Made by a program: the position numbers and the translations under genes. The notes under the pieces were generated by a model. The model had not been told where the DNA came from, ran no database searches, and saw nothing but the letters and a program-made list of their open reading frames with translations. Positions 17,438-27,480 of a stretch of 64,000 bases of DNA are shown here, piece by piece. The DNA lies in assembly GCF_001908725.1 (NCBI RefSeq), contig NZ_CP018725.1:2852001-2916000 (forward strand). The letters are read 5' to 3'. This stretch comes from Xanthomonas vesicatoria ATCC 35937. Its GTDB lineage: Bacteria > Pseudomonadota > Gammaproteobacteria > Xanthomonadales > Xanthomonadaceae. Position 1 is the first letter of the stretch, and every line of letters starts with the position of its first letter.

Positions 17438-19915
17438 TCACTGCGCTGCTGCAGGCGTGGCGCAGAACGAGGTCGGGAGTGCATCCGCTTGAGTGCCCCA
17501 GCCTTGCGTAGGTGCCTGCCTGGTGAGCGCAAACGACACCGTGCCACCCTGCTGCAACTGCGCCCAGTCCAGGAAGACCTTGGTCTGCGGTTTGCCGTTC
17601 AAGCGCACGCCTTCCACGTATTGCAGCGCGCGGCCATCGGCGCCAGGGGCGTCGATGCGCAAGCGTTTGCCGTTGCCCAGGTCCAGCGTGGCGCGTTTGA
17701 AGCGCGGGGTATGCAGCAGGAATTCGCCGCTGCCCGGCACTGCCGGATACAGGCCTAGCGCGCTGAACAGGTACCAGGCCGACATCGTGCCGAGGTCGTC
17801 GTTGCCGGTGACGCCATTGGGCGCGTTGGTGAACAACTGCTGCGCGGCGCGCACCACGGTGGCGGTCTTCCACGGCTGGCCGATCAGCGTGTACATCCAC
17901 GGCGCATGCAGGTCGGGTTCGTTGTTGGGGTTGTAGCGGTACTGGTTGTAATAGCTATACGGGCCGACCACCCAATGCGTGCGCGCACCATTGAGCGGGT
18001 CCTTGAGCAGGTCCTCGTAGGCGAAGAAGGTGTCCAGGCGTTTGCCTGCCTGTTCGCTGCCCTGCATCGCCTGCAGCATGCCGGGGATGTCCTGCTGCAC
18101 CAGCCACTGGTATTGCCAGGCGGTGCCCTCGTGGAAGCCGTGCTGCGAGCGTGGGCTGTACTGGTCGTTGGACGGCGCGTACCAGCTGCCGTCTTCCAGC
18201 CGTGGACGCGGGAAGCCGGCAAAGCCGGTGTCGGCATCGCGCACGGTGGCGTCCCAGACGTGATGCCAGTTGCCGCCGCGCGCACGCAACTGCGTGCTGT
18301 CGTCGGCATGGTCCAGCGCCTGGGCCATCTGTGCCAGTGCGCAATCGGCCAGCGCGTATTCCAGCGTGGCCGAGCCGCCGTGGTGCGGGTCCACGTCCAT
18401 CCCCTTGGACGGAAACGCGCGGTCGTATTGCACGAAGCCGTTGGCGAGATAACTCGCGTTACCCGAGCGCCCCGCATGCCGCGAATTGATCGGCGGTTGG
18501 CCGAAGGCATTCTGGCGTAGCGCGGCGTAGGCCTCGGCCTCGTTGCCCTGCAGCGCGCCGAAGCGCCACAGGTCGACCAGGAAGGGCGTCACCGGATCGC
18601 CGGTCATGATGTTGGTGTCGTAGTTGGCATAGCCCCAGCGCGGCAGCCAGCCGCCCTGCTGGTGGATGGCCAGCAGCGAGCGGCCGATATCGCGCGCGCG
18701 CTGCGGGCGCAGCAGGGCGAGCAACTGGTTCTGCGAGCGATAGGTGTCCCACAGCGAAAAATACTCGTAGTAGGTCCAGCCGTCGGCGCGGTGGATGGCA
18801 TCGTCGTAGCCACGGTAGCGGCCATCGGCATCGCTGCCGGTGAGCGGTTGCAACAACGCGTGGTACAGCGCGGTGTAGGCCACGCTGCGATCGTCTTTGC
18901 TGGCACCGTCCAGCTGCAGGCTGGCCAGTTCCCTGCGCCAGACCTGCTGCGCGCGCTGGCGCATCTGCTCCAGGCTCAGCAGCGTGCCGCCCTGCATGCC
19001 ATCGGCGCGTAGATTGCTGCGTGCGCCTTCGGCATCCACGTGCGAGATGGCGCTGACCACGGTCACTGCACGCGCGTCCTTGCCGGTGCCCAGCGGGAAG
19101 CTGAGCCAGGCACCATTGGGTTTGAGTTCGCCGCCCATGCCGTGGCGCGCGCCGGGCACGCCGCCGTCTTCGCCCCAGATGCCGTGCGCGGTGAACGGGC
19201 GATTGAATTCCAGCCGGAACCAGGTGGTGTATTCGTGGCCCCCGCAAAAACTTTGCGTGACCAGCTTGCCTTCGACCACGCGGTCGCCGACCAGCTGCAC
19301 CTGGCTGCCGATCACCACGTGGCGGTCATTGGCCTGGGCCACGTTGACCAGCACATGGCCGGTGTCGGCACCGGGCGCGAAGGTATAGCGCTCGACCGCG
19401 GCGCGGGTGAGCGCGCTGGCTTCGGCATCGATGCCGCCGTAATCGGTGAGCCGCACCTTGTAGTAGCCGGCCTGCCCCACTTCGCCCTCATGCGTATAAC
19501 GCGCGGCGTAGCGTTTCTGGTCGAAGGCCTTGGCATCGGCGGTATCGAAGTCGCCGCCGGGGCCGATGCGGCCGGTCACCGGCAGGATCGACACCTGCCC
19601 GCCCTGTTCCCAGCATCCGGCGCCGGACAGGAACGAATGCCCGAAGCCGCGGATGCTGGGGTCGTCATAGCGCCAGCCGGCGTAGTGCGCACCGATCGGG
19701 CTGACCTGGACCAGGCCGAACGGTGCCGATGCACCAGGGAAGGTATTGCCGTCGTCCTTGCTGCCGATGAAGGTGTTGACCTGCGCCGGGTCCTGCGCAG
19801 CCAACGGGCCGGCAAGGGTGACACCGAGCAGGAACAGGCCGGCGGCGGCGCGGCGCCAGAACGGCGGCAGCGCGGCACGTGCGGTAGAACGGTTGGGCGG
19901 TACGACTGACAGCAT
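17438..19915 (-). CDS. GH92-family alpha-mannosidase
   Basis: 825 residues with a signal peptide (start MLSVVPPN; cleavage likely after LAAQ near residue 47). The GH92 layout is clear: NTFIGSKDDGNTFPGASAPFGLVQVSP at the mature N-terminus, IRGFGHSFLSGAGC, and in the catalytic half SLWDTYRSQNQLLALL, GYANYDTNIMTGDPVTPFLVDLW, EGTAWQYQWLVQQD and GNDDLGTMSAWYLFSALGLYP. These enzymes are Ca2+-dependent exo-alpha-mannosidases. The ATG at 19915 has GAGG upstream. It follows a TonB-dependent receptor on the same strand (208-base gap), so it probably trims mannosides taken up by that receptor. Confidence 0.93.
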   Translation of the reverse strand: MLSVVPPNRSTARAALPPFWRRAAAGLFLLGVTLAGPLAAQDPAQVNTFIGSKDDGNTFPGASAPFGLVQVSPIGAHYAGWRYDDPSIRGFGHSFLSGAGCWEQGGQVSILPVTGRIGPGGDFDTADAKAFDQKRYAARYTHEGEVGQAGYYKVRLTDYGGIDAEASALTRAAVERYTFAPGADTGHVLVNVAQANDRHVVIGSQVQLVGDRVVEGKLVTQSFCGGHEYTTWFRLEFNRPFTAHGIWGEDGGVPGARHGMGGELKPNGAWLSFPLGTGKDARAVTVVSAISHVDAEGARSNLRADGMQGGTLLSLEQMRQRAQQVWRRELASLQLDGASKDDRSVAYTALYHALLQPLTGSDADGRYRGYDDAIHRADGWTYYEYFSLWDTYRSQNQLLALLRPQRARDIGRSLLAIHQQGGWLPRWGYANYDTNIMTGDPVTPFLVDLWRFGALQGNEAEAYAALRQNAFGQPPINSRHAGRSGNASYLANGFVQYDRAFPSKGMDVDPHHGGSATLEYALADCALAQMAQALDHADDSTQLRARGGNWHHVWDATVRDADTGFAGFPRPRLEDGSWYAPSNDQYSPRSQHGFHEGTAWQYQWLVQQDIPGMLQAMQGSEQAGKRLDTFFAYEDLLKDPLNGARTHWVVGPYSYYNQYRYNPNNEPDLHAPWMYTLIGQPWKTATVVRAAQQLFTNAPNGVTGNDDLGTMSAWYLFSALGLYPAVPGSGEFLLHTPRFKRATLDLGNGKRLRIDAPGADGRALQYVEGVRLNGKPQTKVFLDWAQLQQGGTVSFALTRQAPTQGWGTQADALPTSFCATPAAAQ

Positions 19916-20123
19916 GCAGAACACCTCGGGGGAGAGGGCGGCCGAAGCCGCAGGTGGAATGCGCGCGCCCGCCGCTGCAACTCGCAGCGACCGACGCACG
20001 ACAAGCGTGCGCGCAAGACGATGACACCACGTGCCGGCATTGGCACGCACCCTGCTTCCAATGCGGGATGCGGCGTCCGTCAGCATTCGACGAGGCCAAT
20101 GCGCGCGCTGGGGAGTGCCCGGC

Positions 20124-23057
20124 TCAAAAATCGAACACGTATTCTGCCGCGATCTCGCGGCCGACCGGGCTGAACAGGCGGCTGTTGTAGAACTCGTAAT
20201 CAAGCTTGTACGGGTCCTTGTGGTTGTAGCCGGTGCTGTTGAAGACGTTGTTGACGTAGAGGTTGAGTTTCATCGCCGGGGTGATGCGGTAGCCGAGATT
20301 GACGTTCCAGGTGATCGCCGGGCCGACGCGGCCGTAGTACTTGCGCGTGCTCTGGCCGAAGGTGGGGCTGGCCGGATCGGTGTCGGTGCAGCCGGCGCGG
20401 TCGTCGGGCACACCGCCATCGGCGAACGGCACGCAGCCACCGGGGTTGTCCAACCGGTCCAGGCCCCAGTGCGAGCGCACGCCGGGCACCGCGCCGACCC
20501 GGTCGCCGTAGACGGTGGCGTTCCAGTTGCCGTACAGCCAGTTGATGCTGCCGCGCAGCTTGCTGCGGATGTCGCGGTCGCGGCGCTCGGGGTTGGGGTC
20601 GGTGCGGTAGGTCTGCTCGCGCATCGAACGCAGGTTGGTGTAGTCGAGCCCCAGCTGGAAATCGCCGACGCCGGTTTTGAGCTGGTAGCGCGCCGACAGG
20701 TCGATGCCGCTGACATCGCGTTGGGCCAGGTTGATCGGGCCGCGCTCGATGGCGGTGATGGCACCGGCGGCGTTGCGCTGCACACGCGCCAGGATCGAGG
20801 CGCAGTAGTCGGCGCCACCTGGGTTGGACCAGGCCTGCCCGGGAGTGATGGTCAGCCCGGTGCGGCAGCCGGCTTCGTCGCGCAGGATGGTGGTCTCGTC
20901 GATGTCGCGGATTTCCTCGTTCAGGTGGATGCGCCAGTAGTCGGCGGTGAAAGAGACATTCTCGAACGCGTCCCACACGAAGCCCACCGTCCACGAGTTG
21001 CCCAGCTCCGATTCCAGGTCCGGGGTGCCGCGGCGGTTGATTGCGAAGGGATAGGTCACCTCGGTGTTGTCGCCGGTGCAGTTGTTGGTCTGGTAGGCGC
21101 CGCTGGCAATGCAGCGATACTGGTCCTGGGTGCGCACCTGCGCCGAGCTGGGCTGGCCGAGCAGGTAATGCATGTCCGGCGCACGAAAGCTGGTGGCGTA
21201 GCTGCCGCGCAGCAGCAGGCTATCGATCGGCCGCCATTGCAGGCCGGCGCTCCAGGTGGATTCCTTCTGGGTGCCGATGTTCAGCAGGTTGGCGTCGTCG
21301 TTGAAGGCTTTGTAGTCGCCGTACCTGTCGTAGCGGCCGGCCAGGGTGGCGATGAGCGTGGTGGTCAGCGGCACGCTGAACTCCAGGCCGCCCGAATAGC
21401 GGGTGCGCTCGCCGCCGCCGCGGTCCACGTTCTGCACCTCGTAATCGACATTGGCACGCGGGTCCGGGTTGAGCCGGTAGCCTTGCTGCGCGGCTTCGAC
21501 CACGGCGGCGAACTCGATCGGCCCGGCCCAGCCCTCGAACAGACGGCCGCTCAGGCTCAACGCGCCTTGGTTGACCCAGGAGGCGGCGCGGTTGACCGAA
21601 TGCGCGCCGATCTGCGCGTACTGGCCGGGCGTCAGCGGGGTCCACCAGCGCGTGCGGTCCAGCGCGTAAGCCGGCAACCCATCCACCGTGCCCTGCTGCG
21701 GGCCCAGGAAATAGGCGTTGGCGCGCTGCCAGTCCACCGTGGAGATGCGCTCCTGCACGCGGTAGTACGAGCGGCCCAGCGAGGCCTCCCAGTCGAAGCG
21801 GTCGTCGGCCAGGGTGCCGCGCAGGCCGACACTGATGTCCCAGGAGCGCTCGCGGTTGCGGTTGCGCAGGCCGGCCTGGCTGCCGACTTCGGCGGCGGTG
21901 AACTGGCGCACGCCGATCAGCTGCTGGCCGCTGGTGACGTCGTAAAACGCCGGGAAGTCCAGCCCGGCCGGGAGCTGCACGTAGGGCGGCGAGGTGCCCC
22001 ACTGCGCTTCGGAGTCGAACACCGCCAGGTTGGTCCAGGCCTGCGCGCCGTTGCCGAACTCCCAGGTGCCGTACAGATACCCGGACAGGTCCTTGCTGCC
22101 GCTGCGCAGCAGCCATTGGCCGTAGTCGGCGCTCAGCCCGCACAGCTGGCCGGTGTTGGTGGTGACGCCGGTATTGCGGTTGTAGAGCAGCCGGTCGGCC
22201 AGGTAATACTCACCGCCGAACTGGTCGCAGGCGCCCGGCGGCGGGGCCTGGCGGGTGCCGGTGGCGTTGTCGATCAACGCAATGCCGCTGCTGGGACGAA
22301 AGCCGACCCGGCGCTGCTCGGTGGTCCAGGCGCTGTAGGGCGCGTCGCTGGCGTCGTCCATCTGGGGGCGGTCGCGGCCAAATAACGGGTCGCGGCTGGT
22401 GTATTGCAGCGCGTAGGTCACGCTCCAGTTGTCGCCGGTGCGCCCGCCGGCCCAGGACACGTCGGCGGTGTCGCGGCCGCCCTCCGTGGAGGTGCCGCCG
22501 CGCATGCGGAACTGGTCGCCGCTGTAGTTCTGCTTGAGGATCACGTTGACCACCCCGGCAATTGCGTCCGAGCCGTAGATGGCTGAGGCGCCACCGGTGA
22601 GCACTTCCACCCGGTCCACTGCGGCGGCCGGGATGTTGCTGTAGTTGGAGACGTTGCTCTGGCCGTTGTAGGGCAGCGGGTAGTCCGCGACGCGGCGGCC
22701 ATTGACCAGCAGCAGGCTGCGGTTGGGGCCGAGGTTGCGCAGGTTGAGCGGGCTGGCGTTGGGCGTATGCGAGCCCCAGCTGACGTCCGCTTCCACCGTG
22801 CCGATGGCCTGGTTGAGGGTGCCGAGCATGTCGTAGACGGTGGTGAAGCCCTGGGCACGGATTTCCTCCGAGCCAATGATCTGCACCGGCGCCGGGCCTT
22901 CGGCCTGCACACGCTTGATGCGCGAGCCGGTGACGGTGACGGCGTCGAGTTGTTGCGGCTCGGCGGCCTGTTGGGCCAGCGCGGACAACGGCGACAGTGA
23001 TGCGAGCAGCAGCGCCTGGGACAGCACGGTGGGGCGGCAATGGCGGAAAGCGGTCAT
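20124..23057 (-). CDS. TonB-dependent outer-membrane receptor, likely for glycans
   Basis: 977 residues with a signal peptide ending near LSALAQQ. The plug domain shows VTVTGSRIKRVQAEGPAPVQIIGSEEI, NLGPNRSLLLVNGRRVADYP and VLTGGASAIYGSDAIAGVVNVILK. The C-terminus ends in aromatic VFDF, as for a 22-strand outer-membrane barrel. The TGSRIKR...P plug start is typical of receptors in carbohydrate-utilisation loci. Its partner is the GH92 gene just downstream. A palindromic candidate operator lies 76-100 bases upstream of the start. Confidence 0.92.
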   Translation of the reverse strand: MTAFRHCRPTVLSQALLLASLSPLSALAQQAAEPQQLDAVTVTGSRIKRVQAEGPAPVQIIGSEEIRAQGFTTVYDMLGTLNQAIGTVEADVSWGSHTPNASPLNLRNLGPNRSLLLVNGRRVADYPLPYNGQSNVSNYSNIPAAAVDRVEVLTGGASAIYGSDAIAGVVNVILKQNYSGDQFRMRGGTSTEGGRDTADVSWAGGRTGDNWSVTYALQYTSRDPLFGRDRPQMDDASDAPYSAWTTEQRRVGFRPSSGIALIDNATGTRQAPPPGACDQFGGEYYLADRLLYNRNTGVTTNTGQLCGLSADYGQWLLRSGSKDLSGYLYGTWEFGNGAQAWTNLAVFDSEAQWGTSPPYVQLPAGLDFPAFYDVTSGQQLIGVRQFTAAEVGSQAGLRNRNRERSWDISVGLRGTLADDRFDWEASLGRSYYRVQERISTVDWQRANAYFLGPQQGTVDGLPAYALDRTRWWTPLTPGQYAQIGAHSVNRAASWVNQGALSLSGRLFEGWAGPIEFAAVVEAAQQGYRLNPDPRANVDYEVQNVDRGGGERTRYSGGLEFSVPLTTTLIATLAGRYDRYGDYKAFNDDANLLNIGTQKESTWSAGLQWRPIDSLLLRGSYATSFRAPDMHYLLGQPSSAQVRTQDQYRCIASGAYQTNNCTGDNTEVTYPFAINRRGTPDLESELGNSWTVGFVWDAFENVSFTADYWRIHLNEEIRDIDETTILRDEAGCRTGLTITPGQAWSNPGGADYCASILARVQRNAAGAITAIERGPINLAQRDVSGIDLSARYQLKTGVGDFQLGLDYTNLRSMREQTYRTDPNPERRDRDIRSKLRGSINWLYGNWNATVYGDRVGAVPGVRSHWGLDRLDNPGGCVPFADGGVPDDRAGCTDTDPASPTFGQSTRKYYGRVGPAITWNVNLGYRITPAMKLNLYVNNVFNSTGYNHKDPYKLDYEFYNSRLFSPVGREIAAEYVFDF

Positions 23058-23121
23058 TCAAGCGTCTCGTCGAGGGTGGTGGTGCGACGGAAAGACAACG
23101 TCTTTTCAAACACTTGCGGGG

Positions 23122-23146
23122 GATCTGATTAATTAGATCGATCTAA
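23122..23146. promoter_or_regulatory. Overlapping palindromes, candidate operator
   Basis: TTAGATCGATCTAA at 23133-23146 is a perfect 14-bp palindrome. It overlaps GATCT-8nt-AGATC at 23122-23139, another perfect-arm inverted repeat. Both are AT-rich in a GC-rich genome and lie upstream of the receptor gene (start 23057). A repressor site is the likely reading; the regulator is not in the window. Confidence 0.5.
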
Positions 23147-23714
23147 ATTCGTGGTGCTCTATGTCACGTGTTGGCAAAGATTAAGCAATCGGGAACATCT
23201 GCTGCACACCGCGTCGCAGCAAAGCCGGCGGACTCTAGCGGCCGTTTACTGAGAGAATGCTTTTTGTATCAATCGCTTGACGCGTTCAGCCGACCGCGCG
23301 AAAGAATGTGCCAGTCGTACTAACGGATGAGGTCGTCTCGGTACAGCCGAAGGCCTCCGTGTGGCTGCTTCTCCGGGGTGGTCGGCTTGGCTTTCCACTT
23401 GCTCAGACGGTGCGCCGCGAATGGCAACGACCTCGCCCAGTGTCTGGCCCCTCTCGCCGCAAAGCGGTTGATCGGCGCCGCAGTCGCAAGCGGGTCAGAC
23501 GTCTTCCGGCAACCAGGATTGCCAGCGCGCGGGCGGCCGATGCGGGCCAGACGCACGGCCTGTGGAATGCCGCGGCCCACACGTGGTGTTGCGCAAACAG
23601 ATGCTGCAGAAACGCGCGGTTGTTCGGGCAGCTGGGTGGGCCCGGGGTCTGCTGCCCTGGAGCGTGCCGGTCGGGGCCGCGGCAGGCCGGCACATGCCCA
23701 GCGTCTGTCGCCCA

Positions 23715-23741
23715 TAAAAAAGCCCGGTCATCTGACCGGGC
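23715..23741 (-). terminator. Rho-independent terminator after DUF2628 gene
   Basis: Read on the minus strand, a GCCCGGTCA/TGACCGGGC stem with a 2-base loop is followed by TTTTTT. It is 55 bases past the stop at 23797. Confidence 0.88.
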
Positions 23742-23796
23742 CGGGCGACACGTTGACGGCGGCGGGAGGGGCCGGCGCAAACGTGTTGCAGTTGCT

Positions 23797-24189
23797 TCAG
23801 ATCCAGCGCATGCCTTCGAACGGGTTCCAGCTGGTGCTGCCTTTGACCTTGTCCAGGTAGTAGGCGTAATTGGCGACCATGCCGGTCAACAATGACATCG
23901 GCAGCCACAGCACGTTCTGAAACGCGGCGGGCAGGAACGAGGCCACGATGCCCACCACCAGGCTGATGCCGATCAGGCCCAGGGCCTTGCGCCACAGACC
24001 GATGATGAAGAAATAGATGAAGCCGAAGAAGAAGGCATAGAAATTCATGCCGATCTTGACCTTGTCCCCGAAGCTCAGGGTCTTGAGCGCTTCTTTGTAG
24101 GCCGGCTCCTTGGGGCCGCCATGGCGGTCGAAGAAGTCGAAGCGGAACTGCCACTTGGGGCTGAGCTGGGTGCGGTCGAAGGTGTCCAT
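23797..24189 (-). CDS. DUF2628 membrane protein
   Basis: 130 residues. The N-terminal 50 residues are soluble and aromatic-rich (KWQFRFDFFDRHGGP...FGDKVKIGMNFYAFFFGFIYFF), then two or three hydrophobic segments follow, ending in YYLDKVKGSTSWNPFEGMRWI. This is the arrangement of the small DUF2628 inner-membrane family. Function is unknown. It has its own terminator and appears monocistronic. Confidence 0.8.
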   Translation of the reverse strand: MDTFDRTQLSPKWQFRFDFFDRHGGPKEPAYKEALKTLSFGDKVKIGMNFYAFFFGFIYFFIIGLWRKALGLIGISLVVGIVASFLPAAFQNVLWLPMSLLTGMVANYAYYLDKVKGSTSWNPFEGMRWI

Positions 24190-24333
24190 TCCAATCCATG
24201 TAGTTGAAAACGGTTACATGATAGGCGATCGCGTATTCAGCGGCACATGTTTTTCAGCGAACTCATCAATAGTGTTGGCCGTCACTGCGGGCCGGGGTTG
24301 CCCGGCCGGCCCCACCGCCGTGTGAGGCGGCCG

Positions 24334-26100
24334 CTAACGCTGCTGGCTGACCCCGGTGCCGCGCCGCGCGCGGCGGATGGCGTAGAGCGAATGGTCGGCC
24401 CGGTCGACCACTGCGGTGAGTGCTTCGCCGCCCTGGCGCAAGGCGGTGCCCAACGTGAACTGGATCGGGGCATCGTCGCTGGCGGCCGTGTAGGTGCGCA
24501 GCAGCTCCTGCAGCTGCTGCTCGCTGGCCTGGTGCAGCAGCACCAGAAATTCATCGCCGCCCAGCCGAACCAGGTGGTCCTGGCGGCGTAATGGAGCGTT
24601 GAGAAACCAGGCCATCTGCACCAGCACTTCATCGCCGCGCTGGTGACCATAGGTGTCGTTGACCAGTTTGAACTTGTCTAGGTCCACCACCACACAGCCC
24701 CAGCGCACGCTGGCATCGCGCTTGTCCAGATCGTCCAGAAACCGGCGATTGAAGCAATTGGTCAGCGGGTCGGTGAACGACCATTCCAGCAGTTGTTTTT
24801 CCTGCTGATACTGGTTGGTGACGTCCTGGGCGTGGGCCAGCACGATAGTGGCGTCGGCTTCCACGTCGAGCACGTTGTGGTATTTCCAGTGGCGCAGGCT
24901 GCCGTCGCTGGCCATCAGCTCGATGACTCCCGAATCCTGGCCGTCGAGCACCATGCGCGACAGGTAACCGCGCAGGCCCTCATGCCGCTCCGGGCGGATC
25001 AGCTCGAACAGCGACAGCCCTTCCATCTCCTCCACGCTGCGGCCCAGCGAGCGCGCGGCCGCCGGATTCACGCTGACCAGCCTGCCATCCATGTCGTGGG
25101 TGCAGATCAGCCCCAGGCTGTACTGGAACATCTTGCGGAACTTGCGCTCGCTGGCGGCCAACGCGTCCACCGCGCGATGGCGGTCGGTCACGTCCTGGAT
25201 CGCGCCGATCAGGCGCATGCGGCCCTCGACGTGCTCCACCGCACCGGTGCTGTGCACCCACAGGCGGCGCCCGGTGCTGCTGATCAGCGGCAACTCCAGA
25301 TCCCAGGGCGTGCCATCGCGCACGCAGGTTTCCACCGCCTCGGTGATCACCGCACGCGCTTCCAGCGGATAGAACGCCACCGCCTCGCCAAGCGTGGGCT
25401 GGTAGCCCGGCGGCAGATCGTGCAGCCGGCAGGTTTCATCCGACCAGGTCAGCGTGCGGCTGCCGACATCCACTTCCCAGCCGCCGACGCCCGCCACCCG
25501 CCCGGTGCGCTCCAGAAACGCTTCGCTCTCGCGCAGTCGCTGCTGGAGTTGGGTGTTGATCTCGGCGCGCTCGAGCATCACCCGGCGCTGCTCCAGACCT
25601 TCGGCAGCCACCTTGGCCAGCTGCTGCAAGGCCGCCAGCTGGGCCGGCTCCAACTGACGCGGGCGCTGGTCGATCACGCATACCGTGCCCATGCGCAGCC
25701 CGTCGGGCAGCACGATCGGGGCGCCGGCGTAGTAGCGGATGCCGGGCGCCTGGGTAACCAGGATGTTGTCGTGGAAGCGCGGATCGGCCGGTGCATCGCG
25801 CACCTCCATCACCGCATCGCCCTGGATGGTGTGGGCACAGAACGCCAGTTCGCGCGGCGTTTCGGACACGCCCGGCAGGCCGATGTTGGCCTTCCACCAT
25901 TGGCGGCGTTCGTCCACCAGCGACACCAGCGCGATCGGCGTGCCGGCAATGGCCTGCGCGGCCGCGGCCAGGGCATCGAAGAACGGTTCGGCGGCGGTGT
26001 CGATCACCTGCAACAAGGCCAACCGCGCCAGACGCTGCGCTTCATCGGTGCTGGCTGACACAACGGTATCGCGCTGATTCAACGGCAAGCTCGCTCGCAC
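24334..26100 (-). CDS. GAF-PAS-PAS-GGDEF diguanylate cyclase
   Basis: About 588 residues. An N-terminal GAF domain (about 20-165; ALVSLVDERRQWWKA, ELAFCAHTIQ, RYYAGAPIVLPDGLRMGTVCVID) is followed by two PAS/PAC units (about 185-310 and 315-440) and a C-terminal GGDEF domain. The catalytic RLGGDEFLVLL is intact near residue 513, and an RxxD (RRQD) inhibitory site lies five residues before it, so an active, product-inhibited c-di-GMP synthase is expected. No membrane segment is seen. The start is a GTG with a weak ribosome site; other GTG/TTG starts within the next 15 codons are possible. Confidence 0.9.
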   Translation of the reverse strand: MRASLPLNQRDTVVSASTDEAQRLARLALLQVIDTAAEPFFDALAAAAQAIAGTPIALVSLVDERRQWWKANIGLPGVSETPRELAFCAHTIQGDAVMEVRDAPADPRFHDNILVTQAPGIRYYAGAPIVLPDGLRMGTVCVIDQRPRQLEPAQLAALQQLAKVAAEGLEQRRVMLERAEINTQLQQRLRESEAFLERTGRVAGVGGWEVDVGSRTLTWSDETCRLHDLPPGYQPTLGEAVAFYPLEARAVITEAVETCVRDGTPWDLELPLISSTGRRLWVHSTGAVEHVEGRMRLIGAIQDVTDRHRAVDALAASERKFRKMFQYSLGLICTHDMDGRLVSVNPAAARSLGRSVEEMEGLSLFELIRPERHEGLRGYLSRMVLDGQDSGVIELMASDGSLRHWKYHNVLDVEADATIVLAHAQDVTNQYQQEKQLLEWSFTDPLTNCFNRRFLDDLDKRDASVRWGCVVVDLDKFKLVNDTYGHQRGDEVLVQMAWFLNAPLRRQDHLVRLGGDEFLVLLHQASEQQLQELLRTYTAASDDAPIQFTLGTALRQGGEALTAVVDRADHSLYAIRRARRGTGVSQQR

Positions 26101-26226
26101 CTGTGCAATCGGCCCAGTCTAGCGGACTAGGCATAAGTGCCCATCGGGGCTTCCGTGCGCCAGCACACAGGATGCGTTGCCGGTGCCATGCTTGCGGTGG
26201 CGCCTGCTTGGTTTCTCCCCGATCGC

Positions 26227-27396
26227 TTATTCGCCGGAGTCGGCAGCAGACCGCGGCAACAGCGCGGCCCCTACTTGCAGCGCGGCCGCCACATTGCGTG
26301 CCGTCATGCGCACATTGCCGGCGGCGTCGGCCAACGCTTGTTCCAGGGTGCAGGCACCGGGCACCACCGCAAACATCGCGGCGATGCCTTGCACATGCAG
26401 CTGTTCAGCGCCGCTACCCAGCGACCCGGCAATGGCGATCACCGGCGTACCGTGCCGCTGTGCCAGGCGTGCCACGCCGACAGGGGCCTTGCCACGCGCG
26501 CTCTGGCTGTCGATGCGGCCTTCGCCGGTGATGACCAGGTCGGCGTGGGCGATCAGCGCCTCCAGGCCCAGCGCCCGGGCGACAACCTCCACACCCGGAC
26601 GCAACTGCGCGCCTACGAAGGCCACCAGCCCCGCGCCCAGCCCACCGGCCGCGCCGCCGCCCGGCAATGCGTGCAGGCGCACGCCCAGGTCGCGTTGCAG
26701 CACATCGGCATAGTGCTGCAGATTGGCGTCGAGCTGGCGCACCATTGCCGGCGTGGCGCCCTTCTGTGGGCCGAACACCGCCGAGGCACCGGTTGGGCCG
26801 GTGAGCGGGTTGTCGACATCGCAGGCCACCTCGATGTGGCAATCCTGCAGACGTGCATCCAGGCCGGCGATGTCGATGCGCGCCAACGCCGCCAGTGCAC
26901 CGCCGCCGGGCCCGATCGGCGCGCCATGCGCATCCAGCAACCGCGCACCCAGCGCCTGCGCCATGCCGGCGCCGCCATCGGTGCTGGCGCTGCCGCCAAT
27001 GCCGATGATGAAACGCCGCGCGCCGGCATCCAGCGCGGCCAGGATCAACGCGCCCACCCCGGCAGTGCTGGCGTGCAGGGGCGCGCGCTGCGCCGGCGGT
27101 AGCAGCGCCAGGCCGCTGGCGGCGGCCATTTCGATCACGGCGGTGCCGCCGTCGCCAGTCAGGCCGAAGAAGGCCGGCACCGGCGTGCCGAGCGGGCCGT
27201 TGACCGTGCACGCGATCACCTGCCCACCCGTGGCCGCGACCAGCGCGTCCACAGTGCCTTCGCCACCATCGGCCATGGGCACCTTGGTGTACTGCCACGC
27301 CGGAAACACCTCGCCAAACCCGGCTTCGATCTGCGTGGCCACCTCGCGCGCGGACAGGCTTTCCTTGTACGCATCCGGGGCGATGACGACTCTCAC
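26227..27396 (-). CDS. Glycerate kinase (GlxK/GarK family)
   Basis: 389 residues from a GTG start chosen so the protein begins V-RVVIAPDAYKESLSA, as in the family (MKIVIAPDSFKESL); an in-frame GTG nine codons upstream also exists. Further motifs are VPMADGGEGTVDAL, GIGGSASTDGGAGMAQALG (substrate/nucleotide loop) and ITGEGRIDSQSARGKAPVGVA. It phosphorylates D-glycerate to 2-phosphoglycerate, feeding glyoxylate or glycerate into glycolysis. No other glycerate genes are adjacent. Confidence 0.92.
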   Translation of the reverse strand: MRVVIAPDAYKESLSAREVATQIEAGFGEVFPAWQYTKVPMADGGEGTVDALVAATGGQVIACTVNGPLGTPVPAFFGLTGDGGTAVIEMAAASGLALLPPAQRAPLHASTAGVGALILAALDAGARRFIIGIGGSASTDGGAGMAQALGARLLDAHGAPIGPGGGALAALARIDIAGLDARLQDCHIEVACDVDNPLTGPTGASAVFGPQKGATPAMVRQLDANLQHYADVLQRDLGVRLHALPGGGAAGGLGAGLVAFVGAQLRPGVEVVARALGLEALIAHADLVITGEGRIDSQSARGKAPVGVARLAQRHGTPVIAIAGSLGSGAEQLHVQGIAAMFAVVPGACTLEQALADAAGNVRMTARNVAAALQVGAALLPRSAADSGE

Positions 27397-27480
27397 AAAC
27401 CGCCCGCCTGCAGGAGACCACACGAGCCGGCCGTGCCGATGCGGTGTGGCGGTGCCAGCTGCAAGGTGCGGCGCATCGCC

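Larger units (their letters stand above)
23058..23796. other. Long intergenic region upstream of the receptor
   Basis: 739 bases. The first ~150 bases hold the receptor promoter and palindromes; the end holds the terminator of the DUF2628 gene. Reading frames of 120-195 codons in the middle have low-quality, Arg/Ala/Pro-rich translations on both strands and no recognisable domain, so I left them out. Confidence 0.5.

Noticed and set aside
23308..23895. Open frames of 120-195 codons on both strands upstream of the receptor gene
   Set aside because: Translations are Arg/Pro/Ala-rich without motifs, overlap each other and run into the DUF2628 gene and its terminator; typical of high-GC non-coding DNA.
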